From: Leptospira meyeri
Lineage (GTDB): Bacteria; Spirochaetota; Leptospiria; Leptospirales; Leptospiraceae
Direction of reading: 5' to 3'
DNA: 64,000 bases
NCBI RefSeq assembly: GCF_004368965.1
Contig: NZ_SORO01000001.1
Coordinates: 1,006,001-1,070,000, forward strand
The stretch's first letter is position 1. Every line of letters starts with the position of its first letter. Both the position numbers and the translations under genes were made by a program. The notes under the pieces are model-generated. The model ran no database searches and was not told the origin of the DNA. It saw only the letters and a program-made list of their open reading frames with translations. Shown here piece by piece: positions 28,426-36,752 of the stretch.

Positions 28426-29079
28426 TTAGTTTGTACAATGGATTTGAATCTTGTTGGAACCAAACACTGGTTTGATGGAAAGAGAAGATGTGACCTCCCC
28501 TTTTCCGACATTAAAACTATTTTTTTCTGTTTTGTTTTGTAAAACTTGGCAAGTTAAAGAATCAGAAGTTTTTATATTCAGTGTCAGATCATAAGTTTTG
28601 ACAATGCTTCCATCCTTGGGAGAAAGGATTTCAAATTTCGATCCGACTTGGCGTTCGTTGGCAAGAGATACGAGAAAAATTTTGTCAGTCAAATGAGAAA
28701 TATCTTCAATGGAAGGTTCCAAGTTTTCCGCAGAAGAAATCTTAAACGATCCGAGTAATTTCCCATTAGCATCCTTCACTAAAATCTCAAAAGTTCCCGA
28801 ACCTAAAGAAAGTTGCCAGCCTCCGGTTTCAGTTGTATTGGCAAGGGAACGTGAAGATGAGGAACGAAGATTTGCCGAAGTGGCCATCTCCAAACTGGCA
28901 TTGGGAATGGGACTCCCTGCTCCGTCCGTAAGAGTCCCTGAAATTGTGGCAAGGTTGAGGCTAAAACCAAGCAAAGCGAGAGCACTCGGGTCAGCCTCTT
29001 TCGATTTGCATTGAGTTACCAAACTTAAAGTGATACAAGCAAACAAGAAGGACTTGAGGAAATTTCTGTTTTTGTTCAT
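28426..29079 (-). CDS. Lipoprotein with carboxypeptidase-regulatory-like and Ig-like regions (N-terminal half of the RCC1 protein)
   Basis: Start at MNKNRNFLKS, with AGGAGA upstream; longer frames reach 29241 but lack a signal. The lipobox is LVTQC. Next comes a CarboxypepD_reg-like domain (ISGTLTDGAGSPIPNASLEM) and an Ig-like module (FEILSPKDGSIVKTYDLTL). It ends KIQIHCTN then TAA at 28428-28426. The following codons stay open in the same frame into an RCC1 propeller, so this is probably the anchor of a longer surface protein. If the stop is real, the product is a 217-residue lipoprotein. Confidence 0.75.
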   Translation of the reverse strand: MNKNRNFLKSFLFACITLSLVTQCKSKEADPSALALLGFSLNLATISGTLTDGAGSPIPNASLEMATSANLRSSSSRSLANTTETGGWQLSLGSGTFEILVKDANGKLLGSFKISSAENLEPSIEDISHLTDKIFLVSLANERQVGSKFEILSPKDGSIVKTYDLTLNIKTSDSLTCQVLQNKTEKNSFNVGKGEVTSSLSIKPVFGSNKIQIHCTN

Positions 29080-29205
29080 AGAATCTGTTCTCCTAAGAGG
29101 GTCGAGAAGGCACTGATACCGAGTCTCAAATTCATCTATTTTTTGAACGTCGTTCCTGTCAAGCACAGCGAAAATTTTTGAGTCAGGGGAGGAAAATGGA
29201 AGGGC

Positions 29206-29231
29206 AAAAAAAAAGAGGACATAAGGTCCTC
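29206..29231 (-). terminator. Rho-independent terminator after the 29265 gene
   Basis: GAGGAC and GTCCTC form a six-base stem with a five-base loop (29215-29231). On the minus strand it is followed by nine T residues (A run at 29206-29214). It ends transcription of the membrane-anchored protein gene and isolates the lipoprotein/RCC1 gene downstream. Confidence 0.8.
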
Positions 29232-29264
29232 CTTTTAACATTTAACGCAAGTTAGGAGAGTGGT

Positions 29265-29942
29265 CTACGAGTTCGGAACTTGGCTTCTCACCTCTTTTAA
29301 ACTACTCAGTTCTTTTTTCCAAAGGCTAAGGTCTTTTTCAGCAGATTGTTTTACTTCTCCGGAAGGATGTTTGTTTTCGATCCAATACTCAACCATTTGG
29401 ATTCTGGATTCCAATTCGTTGATCTTAAAATCAAAATAAGCTTTTTGGGTTTTGGCAGAAGGTCTTTCTGTAGCACCCGGCTCTTCCGCTGATGGTTTGT
29501 CTGACCATTTCTCTTTGGAAATAGAAGCAGAAATACTGGCATCCATTGCAGTGAAAGAATCCAACATCTCCAAATGTTCCTTCTCTTCCGACTCAGTCAT
29601 TCGTGATTTAATTTCACGAGGAATGTAGAAATTTTTTGGATACTTGGCCGCAAAATCTCTCCATTCTTCTTTGATCTCTTCCTTACGATTAGGTTTTTTC
29701 TCTAAAGCAAACGGCCAAAGTACCTCAGCTTGTGCCAATTCCAATTCTTCTGGATTGGGAGCGTCGGCAAACTCTGGATCGTCAAACAACGACTTGGCGT
29801 GACTTTCTGTTTTTCCGAAATCGGAATCGGCGACTTCTGCCTGTTTGTTTGTTTTGTGAGATGAAAATTTCCATACCACAAAAGCAAACAACACTAAAAG
29901 AAATCCACAAACCGAAATGATACCTATAAACCGTTTGCTCAT
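29265..29942 (-). CDS. Hypothetical membrane-anchored helical protein
   Basis: 225 residues: a single N-terminal transmembrane helix (about residues 5-26), then a charged region rich in Glu and Lys with predicted long helices and coiled coil toward the C-terminus (FKINELESRIQMVEYWIEN). AGAGG precedes the ATG. It follows the SGNH hydrolase gene by 11 bases, so both are probably one transcript, ended by a strong terminator. No recognised domain. Confidence 0.72.
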   Translation of the reverse strand: MSKRFIGIISVCGFLLVLFAFVVWKFSSHKTNKQAEVADSDFGKTESHAKSLFDDPEFADAPNPEELELAQAEVLWPFALEKKPNRKEEIKEEWRDFAAKYPKNFYIPREIKSRMTESEEKEHLEMLDSFTAMDASISASISKEKWSDKPSAEEPGATERPSAKTQKAYFDFKINELESRIQMVEYWIENKHPSGEVKQSAEKDLSLWKKELSSLKEVRSQVPNS

Positions 29943-29953
29943 CGTTTAACCTC

Positions 29954-31219
29954 TTATGTAAAGATAGAAATTACCCAAGAAATTGCCTGACCAAAGATAT
30001 TTTCTGTCAGGAATTTTTTTAAGTCCACAGGGTTTCTATTGAGTGAGTCATAATACCATGCAGTATATTCACTTACTTGCGGAATTGCGTATCCATAACG
30101 AGAGTTAATTGCTTTGATCAACTCATTAGCAAATAATGAATGACCATACATATTCGGGTGAACACCATCTAAACCGAAAACCCCAGGTTGGTTTGGAAGT
30201 GGCCAATTTGCTCTCGCATTTCCAGGAGACCATCCAGATTCACTACGAATCGGTCTTCCGTTTTCCTTTAAATCATCAAAAATCACACGCAAATCAGCAA
30301 CGGCAAATCGCATTGTCGCAGCTTGCGCTTTGATTTCGTTATTTAACATATTCAAGAAAGTGGAAATTGTTGAGATCTCATTTGCATCCAATACTTGGTT
30401 TGGATCAGATACAGAATTTCTAAAGAAAGCTTTGAGTCCTGTATAGTTTGCTCGTCCATTTGGATCTTTATAGTTTTCCAAAAATGCAATGGCTGTTACG
30501 TTTGGAACAGTAAAAAGAACTCCACCTTGTAAACTTCCCATAGCAGACATTCTGCGGAAAAATTCACGGATATCTCTTTTGAATCTAGCTTCATCCAAAC
30601 AGTCAGTAGATGTATGAAGGGCAGTACAAAGAACGTGGTTAGCTCCAGCAGATCCAAATAAGAAAGTAGGTTTTACTTTTTCCATTACTTGGGTTTGTGT
30701 TCCTGCATCCCGGAGACCAAATCGGTGAAACTTGTCTGGTTCTTGGCAATCTGCAACTGTGACCCAACGGTAAGTATACCAGTACCACTTTGCCCAGTAC
30801 CATTCTTTTTCTTGTTTGGTGGCCGTGATGTCTTCACATTTACCAGAAGTCTTTAAGAGGCTTGTATACTCTGCTCCTGTAATCCCCGCATGTGTTGGCA
30901 AAGATACTGTGGAGCCATTTCCACCAATGATACTTTCAGCGATACAGAAAATACCGCAGTCCCATTTCAGTACATCCTCTAAGTTAACAAAAGGTCCTTT
31001 CAAAACATTGTAAGAAACAGAAGCACCAGCTTGTTTGCTCACAAGCACAGGGTATGCCCAATCTTGTGTTTTTTTCTCTACGGTGACCCCGAAGAAACCT
31101 TGGCTCAGGGAATCCCCGACAACCCCTACTCGTTGGAACATTTGGCTTTGCGTCTGCGCAGAGAGTGAGCCTGCGAAAACCAAGGACAATGCCAATCCTA
31201 GAATTCTATTTGTGTTCAT
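29954..31219 (-). CDS. SGNH/GDSL-family hydrolase, secreted
   Basis: The start at MNTNRILG (421 residues) is set by GGGAGG seven bases before the ATG. A signal peptide ends near SLSAQ. Block I of the SGNH fold is [11 protein letters not shown] with the nucleophilic Ser at about residue 38; [10 protein letters not shown] resembles block [15 protein letters not shown] near residue 360 supplies the Asp/His pair of block V. It is predicted to hydrolyse lipid or carbohydrate esters in the periplasm or outside the cell. Unlike most short SGNH enzymes it carries extra insertions with paired Cys. It diverges from the imelysin operon. Confidence 0.8.
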   Translation of the reverse strand: MNTNRILGLALSLVFAGSLSAQTQSQMFQRVGVVGDSLSQGFFGVTVEKKTQDWAYPVLVSKQAGASVSYNVLKGPFVNLEDVLKWDCGIFCIAESIIGGNGSTVSLPTHAGITGAEYTSLLKTSGKCEDITATKQEKEWYWAKWYWYTYRWVTVADCQEPDKFHRFGLRDAGTQTQVMEKVKPTFLFGSAGANHVLCTALHTSTDCLDEARFKRDIREFFRRMSAMGSLQGGVLFTVPNVTAIAFLENYKDPNGRANYTGLKAFFRNSVSDPNQVLDANEISTISTFLNMLNNEIKAQAATMRFAVADLRVIFDDLKENGRPIRSESGWSPGNARANWPLPNQPGVFGLDGVHPNMYGHSLFANELIKAINSRYGYAIPQVSEYTAWYYDSLNRNPVDLKKFLTENIFGQAISWVISIFT

Positions 31220-31278
31220 ATTTCCTCCCAATCGGAACATTTTTAACATATTTTAGACAATTGCCACATAATTAAGGC

Positions 31279-31295
31279 TTTTTGAACAAGTGTCA
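31279..31295. promoter_or_regulatory. Possible operator, copy 1 (TTTTTGAACAA motif)
   Basis: TTTTTGAACAAGTGTCA, similar in 14 of 17 bases to the sequence at 31323. It lies in the region between the divergent SGNH gene and the imelysin operon. The regulator is unknown. Confidence 0.35.
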
Positions 31296-31322
31296 AATAA
31301 TTTATTTCCGAACCATTGAGAT

Positions 31323-31339
31323 TTTTTGAACAAAGTTCA
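31323..31339. promoter_or_regulatory. Possible operator, copy 2 (TTTTTGAACAA motif)
   Basis: TTTTTGAACAAAGTTCA contains the palindrome TGAAC-AAA-GTTCA. The distance to copy 1 is 44 bases, about four helical turns, which would place two bound proteins on one face. This may be the metal-responsive control of the imelysin operon; inference only. Confidence 0.4.
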
Positions 31340-31477
31340 TTAACTGGTCAGAAGTTGGAGCTCTGATAAATATCAACCGGGACAAAAATAAAACCATTTG
31401 CTCTCAATACGGGCTTTACGAACGTTGTTTAAATGACAATGAGAACTAATCTCATTCGCAAAGGAGATATACGCCCT

Positions 31478-32770
31478 ATGACGTTGATGCGAAATCTATC
31501 ATTCGTACTTTCACTTGGCCTTGTGCTAAATTATTGTACTCCTGAATCCGAAAACTCAGAAGCCGGGCTTCTGGCTGCCCTAGCTCTTGCGGGGAGTGCA
31601 CCCAACCAATCGGCTTTTCTCGAAACCTATTCGCAAATTGCATTCCAAAACTATAGCGATGCATATACAGATGTAGTGGCCCTTAGGCAAAAAGTGGCAA
31701 CTTTTACGGCAAAAGCGTCCCCTTCTCTTACGGAACTCAATGAAATCAAAACCTATTGGAGAAAGGCAAGAAGGAGTTACTTACAAACGGAGATCTTTCG
31801 TTTTAGCCAAGGACCAATCGATAACCCAGCTCTAACAGGTGGGGTGGAACTTGAGCCGTTGATGAATGCTTGGCCCCTGGATGAAGGTTATATTGATACA
31901 GTAATCCTAACAAATCCAATCACGAAACAAGGATTAATCGATGCAAATGAAGGAGATTGTTCTGGCGGAACTTGTCCTGATGGCGATACTGCAAAAAATA
32001 TTTCAGTCGGTTGGCATGCCATTGAATATCTGCTATGGGGTGCTGATGCTGCAAATAACTTCACACCGGGTAATACCATCACACAAACCAACTTCACAAC
32101 TGCCAATGGGGCAGGAAATGCCGCAGCAAAGCGATCCGCTTATCTTTTGTATGCCACAGAAATTCTGGAAGCACACCTCCTTCAGTTGAAAAATGCCTGG
32201 GACCCAAGTCTGTCGAATTCCTATGTAAACAAATTCAAATCGAGTCCAACATCCTTTGAAAATGTCTTACGTGGGATTGCAAAATTTGCTGGTGGGGAAT
32301 GGGGAGGAGAAAGAATGACCGGAGTATTCGGTGGAGAACAAGAAGAAGAACACTCTTGTTTTTCCGATAACACAAAGGCAGACTTTTACTTCGATGCAAA
32401 AGGACTCGATAATCTTTTTAATGGTTCCTATTCGGGTTCACAAACAATCACAGGGTATGGACTAAAAAACCTACTTGGTAAAGAAACCAGTTACATTAAC
32501 GAACGGATTGGTACTGCTGAACTATTTTGTTTGAATGAATTTACAGAAGATGTTTCCCTAAACCAAGCTTGTAATAGTTCCATCATTTCCAGTCGTTTTG
32601 ATCGGATGATTGCTACAGTCAATGTACCTGGTTCTACAACAGAAAATGAGGACTACAACATCTTTCGATATCAAATCCAACCAGCAGTACAAGAAATCGC
32701 AAAAGCGATGCAAAGAGCTGCGGCAAGTTACGGAGTCTCCATTGGCGATGATGGATTAGTTCTCGAATAA
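31478..32770 (+). CDS. Imelysin-family lipoprotein (LruB/IrpA type)
   Basis: A 430-residue exported lipoprotein (lipobox LNYC). The imelysin fold is shown by the GxHxxE signature GWHAIEYLLWG near residue 180, and the domain repeats in the C-terminal half. AAGGAG precedes the ATG at 31478. Imelysins are iron-regulated periplasmic or surface proteins; LruB of pathogenic Leptospira belongs here. The long insert with Cys pairs (GDCSGGTCPDGDT) is notable. It leads a five-gene operon in which the next gene starts 16 bases on. Confidence 0.88.
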   Translation: MTLMRNLSFVLSLGLVLNYCTPESENSEAGLLAALALAGSAPNQSAFLETYSQIAFQNYSDAYTDVVALRQKVATFTAKASPSLTELNEIKTYWRKARRSYLQTEIFRFSQGPIDNPALTGGVELEPLMNAWPLDEGYIDTVILTNPITKQGLIDANEGDCSGGTCPDGDTAKNISVGWHAIEYLLWGADAANNFTPGNTITQTNFTTANGAGNAAAKRSAYLLYATEILEAHLLQLKNAWDPSLSNSYVNKFKSSPTSFENVLRGIAKFAGGEWGGERMTGVFGGEQEEEHSCFSDNTKADFYFDAKGLDNLFNGSYSGSQTITGYGLKNLLGKETSYINERIGTAELFCLNEFTEDVSLNQACNSSIISSRFDRMIATVNVPGSTTENEDYNIFRYQIQPAVQEIAKAMQRAAASYGVSIGDDGLVLE

Positions 32771-32786
32771 ACGAAAAAATATATAA

Positions 32787-34313
32787 ATGAAATCAAAACA
32801 CCTTATCCTACTGACAAGTATCATCCTGATTTTTTCTTGCAAAAAGAAACCGAACGACGACACTACCAATGCCCTTATCCTTGCCGCCATTATATCCTCT
32901 CCCCAATGTTCTTCGGGAGATTTTTTAAACGATCCTTGCGAACAATTCAGTGGTGGAGACACCACAACATTTGATTCTACTGAGTCTGCTTTTGATTTAG
33001 AAGCAGCCAATGTTTTGGATTCCAAAAGATCCATCGACTTCCAAGATGGAAATGCTAACTTCAATCGAACTTGGCTTCCTTCTGGAAACTCTTCTGTTGC
33101 AGGACTTGGTCCAGTGTTTAACAACCGTTCGTGTCAAGGTTGCCACGTAAAAGATGGTCGCGGTAGACCTCCGGCGGATGGAACTAGTTTGTCATCGATG
33201 CTCATTCGATTGAGTATTGCTGGAACTAGTCCAACCACTGGTGGTCCAGTCGCCATGACCAATTTCGGGACCCAATTGAATACAGAAGGTATTTTGGAGT
33301 TTGGAACAGGAACACAGATTCCCAAAGAAGGGACTGTCACCATTACTTATACGGAAGAACCGGGTAGTTTTCCCGATGGGGAGACTTATTCACTGCGTAA
33401 GCCAAGTTATACGATCACTTGGAACGTGGGCGGTGGGGCAACACAAATCAATGTTGCAAATCCTGGCCAACCATACCATCCAACTAGTAACCCATCAGGT
33501 TCTTATTTTATATCGCCAAGGACTGCTCCCATGGTCCCAGGACTTGGACTTCTGGAAGCAATTCCGGAAGCCACCATACGTTCGTTTGCTGATATTTCAG
33601 ATTCCAATGGAGATGGAATCTCTGGAAAACCCAATCTTGTTTGGGACACCACCCAAGCAAAGTCATTCCTAGGAAGGTTTGGATGGAAAGCAAACCAACC
33701 CAATTTAACCCACCAAAATGCCAGTGCTTTCCTCGGTGATATTGGACTTACCACTCCCGTATTTCCTTCTGAAAATTGTGCCACAGGCCAAACTCTTTGT
33801 TCCGCAAGTCCCACAGGGAATGGAACTAGTCCAGAAATTTCTAGTGATCGTTTGGCTCGCGTGACTTTCTATACTAGTTTAGTAAGTGTTCCTGGACGTA
33901 GAGGTTGGAAAACAGAAGATGTCAGAAAAGGAAAAGAGTTATTTATACAAATTGGATGTTCCTCTTGTCATATTCCAAGAATCAAAACAGGCGACCATTC
34001 GATTCCGGAAGTAGCAAATCAAGAGATACGACCCTATACAGATTTACTTTTACATGATATGGGAGACGGCCTAAGCGATTCTCGTCCTGACTTTTTAGCT
34101 ACAGGAAACGAATGGAGAACCACTCCTCTTTGGGGACTTGGTCTCATCGAAAGAGTCAATGGCCACGAACTTTTGTTACATGACGGAAGAGCAAGAGGAA
34201 TCCAAGAGGCAATCCTTTGGCATGGCGGTGAAGCAGAACAAAGTAAAAATAATTACAAAGTTTTACCCAAAGAATCTAGAACCAAAATCATTAGTTTTCT
34301 TAAATCATTATGA
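32787..34313 (+). CDS. Di-haem oxidoreductase lipoprotein (COG3488 / DHOR), copy 2
   Basis: Lipoprotein (LIFSC) of 508 residues with haem motifs CQGCH (near residue 117) and CSSCH (near residue 393). It has the same C-terminal blocks as copy 1: PYTDLLLHDMGDGLSDSR, EWRTTPLWGLGLI, LLHDGRARGIQEAILWHGG. It is embedded between two imelysin genes, the arrangement known from iron-regulated irp-type operons in Proteobacteria. It overlaps the next gene by four bases. It probably accepts or donates electrons in the periplasm; substrate unknown. Confidence 0.9.
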   Translation: MKSKHLILLTSIILIFSCKKKPNDDTTNALILAAIISSPQCSSGDFLNDPCEQFSGGDTTTFDSTESAFDLEAANVLDSKRSIDFQDGNANFNRTWLPSGNSSVAGLGPVFNNRSCQGCHVKDGRGRPPADGTSLSSMLIRLSIAGTSPTTGGPVAMTNFGTQLNTEGILEFGTGTQIPKEGTVTITYTEEPGSFPDGETYSLRKPSYTITWNVGGGATQINVANPGQPYHPTSNPSGSYFISPRTAPMVPGLGLLEAIPEATIRSFADISDSNGDGISGKPNLVWDTTQAKSFLGRFGWKANQPNLTHQNASAFLGDIGLTTPVFPSENCATGQTLCSASPTGNGTSPEISSDRLARVTFYTSLVSVPGRRGWKTEDVRKGKELFIQIGCSSCHIPRIKTGDHSIPEVANQEIRPYTDLLLHDMGDGLSDSRPDFLATGNEWRTTPLWGLGLIERVNGHELLLHDGRARGIQEAILWHGGEAEQSKNNYKVLPKESRTKIISFLKSL

Positions 34314-35446
34314 AACGAATCAAAAATTTTCCAAAGTTTTTTATCTATGGGTTCTACATATTCTTATTTAATTGTGGAATCCAATCAGATGGTGCCTCCG
34401 AAAAAGCACAAATTTTAGGTTTAGTTGACAGTTATTTAAGAACCTATACAACATCAAGTTTACTTCTGGATATTTCTAATAATCTGATTATCCCTAAGTA
34501 TACAAACTTAGATAACAAAGTATCAGCCTTACAAACTGCTGCGACCACATATGTAGCCACACCGGACGCCACAAATCTAAACCTTGTTAAAAATGCATGG
34601 ATCGATGCAGATTTAGCGTATAGACAAATTGAATGGGCTTATTTTGGCCCGGCATACATTCCCTATAATGTGTATCTGTATTTGGATAGTTTTTCAAAAT
34701 CTTTCCCGATCGATCCAACGTCCATTGAATCAAAAATTACATCCAACTTAGCACCGAATGGCCTTCGCGTGGATGGCTTGGATGCAGTGGAGTATCTTCT
34801 TTTTAAAGACAATGTTACAACCACCAATGCTGCTTTTGCGGATGCTAATAGAAAAACCTACCTAACCAAACTGATCCAAGACATCAAAACACAAACAGGG
34901 TTACTCATTTTCCATTGGGACAAATCAAGAAGTTCATCTTTTTATTATACATTTACCAATGCAGGAAAAGGAAGCAGGGAGTATCCAAATACAAAAGATG
35001 GACTTACCGAACTTACAAACCAAATGGTGTTTTTTTGCAATACCATAGTTGATATCAAAATAGCAGAACCATCGGGCCTAAGAGCCACCAATTTAGGAGT
35101 CAAAGACATTACGAAAGTTGAAACACCGTATGCAAATTTATCTTTAGATTCTTTATTGCAAAACCTCCAAGGTTTTTCTGATATTGGGGATGCGGGTTTA
35201 TATAAATTTTTAGCTCTACGAAGTGAGACAGTCGTCCCGAGATTACAAGAACAAATCAAAACTACAACTTCTTCTGTAAACTCTGTAAAAACAAAATACG
35301 GAACCTTACAAAATGCAATTACTACAGGGAACCAAGACGTTGAACTAATGCTAAGTGAATTTAAAAAACTTAGAGTGCTGATTAGCACTGAGCTCATCAG
35401 TGCACTTGGCGGAACCATTGGAGCTAGCTCAAATGACGGCGACTAA
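34310..35446 (+). CDS. Second imelysin-like lipoprotein
   Basis: A 378-residue lipoprotein (lipobox LFNC). The fold resembles imelysin, but the GxHxxE signature reads GLDAVEYLLF near residue 162, so the metal-site His is replaced by Asp. This matches the second, diverged imelysin paralogue (COG3489-like) of irp-type operons. Pairs such as TTSSVNSVKTKYGTLQNA indicate long helices. It overlaps the DHOR gene by four bases and the next gene by fourteen. Confidence 0.8.
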   Translation: MKRIKNFPKFFIYGFYIFLFNCGIQSDGASEKAQILGLVDSYLRTYTTSSLLLDISNNLIIPKYTNLDNKVSALQTAATTYVATPDATNLNLVKNAWIDADLAYRQIEWAYFGPAYIPYNVYLYLDSFSKSFPIDPTSIESKITSNLAPNGLRVDGLDAVEYLLFKDNVTTTNAAFADANRKTYLTKLIQDIKTQTGLLIFHWDKSRSSSFYYTFTNAGKGSREYPNTKDGLTELTNQMVFFCNTIVDIKIAEPSGLRATNLGVKDITKVETPYANLSLDSLLQNLQGFSDIGDAGLYKFLALRSETVVPRLQEQIKTTTSSVNSVKTKYGTLQNAITTGNQDVELMLSEFKKLRVLISTELISALGGTIGASSNDGD

Positions 35447-36752
35447 TTTTTTTTCCAAATCTGTCCCTTCTCTCTCTCTCCATTTTTTTCGCATTGGTTA
35501 TGGATTTGCAACGACCATCTTAATCATTCGGTATTTTTATTTTGGATGGATCCATTCTTATTTTATCAAACCAACGTTTTTCTTTAAACACTTTGGTTGG
35601 GAATGGATTCACCCACTGCCTCCCGTGTTTACCTATCTTTTGTTTGTAATTTTACTTGTTTCTGCCATCGGGATTTTCCTGGGATATTTTTTAAGATTCA
35701 GTCTATTCATTTTTACGATTGGTTTCACTTGGTTTCATTTTTCTGATGCAACAATCTATTTAAATCATTATTATCTAATATCCTTACTTGGCTTTTTACT
35801 TTGGTTATCTCCTGTAACCAAATCTAATTTGCCTATATTTCAATGGAAACAATGGATACAAAAGGTAGATCCTATTCCTAAATTATGGTTATATGCTTTC
35901 CGAATTCAGATAGGGCTTATTTATTTTTTTGGAGGCGTTGCCAAACTCCAACCAGATTGGTTATTTGAAGCTCTACCTTTAAAGTTATGGTTATACCAAT
36001 CCGAAGGAAAATTACCAATTTTAGATCCCATCCTTGGACTACCGATCACTGCTTTTGTTTTTTCTTGGATTGGAGTTATTTTTGATTTATCTATCCCCTT
36101 TCTATTGTGCACAAAACGATTTCGATTTTTTGCATGGTTGGTTGTTTTATTTTTCCACTCCTTCACATCTTTTCTTTTCCCCATTGGGATCTTTCCGATT
36201 GTGATGAGTCTTTCTTCTCTGATATTTTTTGAACCAGATTGGCCTAAAACAATTCTTATAAAAACCCTAAAACTAAAAATAGGAACCGATGTTTCAAAAA
36301 CCTCTTTAACACCAAAAGAAATTAAAATTGGTTTCAAAGAATATATGTTAATGGCTTATCTAACTTTGCAGATTATAATTCCTCTCAGACATATATTGTA
36401 TCCTGGACAAGTAATTTGGACGGAGGAAGCAATCAAATTTTCGTGGCAAGTGATGGTAGCAGACAAAGTTGGCCGTGCTGTCTTTTTTGTTCAAAACAAA
36501 GCAGTTTATCCCCAAGAAGAACTAACAGAATACCAATACAGAATGATGACCATACAACCAGAACATATCCTGCAGTATGCTAAACATTTACAAAAAAAAG
36601 AGATGGAACTAACAGGTGTCAAAGATCTGCCGGTTTATGTTCAATCAGATGTATCAATCAACGGAAAACCGGCAAGGCCACTATTTCCACCTAATGAAGA
36701 TTTAACGCAAATCAATGTAAATTTACTCCCTTTAAAAGGACTCCTTCGATGA
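35433..36752 (+). CDS. HTTM / vitamin K-dependent gamma-carboxylase-like membrane protein
   Basis: The start at MTATNFF (439 residues) has GGAG nine bases upstream, inside the end of the previous gene; a GTG at 35400 is the alternative. About eight to nine hydrophobic segments fill the first 280 residues. Key segments YLNHYYLISLLGFLLWLSP and YFFGGVAKLQPDWL match the HTTM/VKGC family, which includes human gamma-glutamyl carboxylase and Leptospira homologues thought to be laterally acquired. The C-terminal 110 residues are soluble. It overlaps the TonB-receptor gene by four bases. It may modify the operon's exported proteins; unproven. Confidence 0.82.
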   Translation: MTATNFFSKSVPSLSLHFFRIGYGFATTILIIRYFYFGWIHSYFIKPTFFFKHFGWEWIHPLPPVFTYLLFVILLVSAIGIFLGYFLRFSLFIFTIGFTWFHFSDATIYLNHYYLISLLGFLLWLSPVTKSNLPIFQWKQWIQKVDPIPKLWLYAFRIQIGLIYFFGGVAKLQPDWLFEALPLKLWLYQSEGKLPILDPILGLPITAFVFSWIGVIFDLSIPFLLCTKRFRFFAWLVVLFFHSFTSFLFPIGIFPIVMSLSSLIFFEPDWPKTILIKTLKLKIGTDVSKTSLTPKEIKIGFKEYMLMAYLTLQIIIPLRHILYPGQVIWTEEAIKFSWQVMVADKVGRAVFFVQNKAVYPQEELTEYQYRMMTIQPEHILQYAKHLQKKEMELTGVKDLPVYVQSDVSINGKPARPLFPPNEDLTQINVNLLPLKGLLR

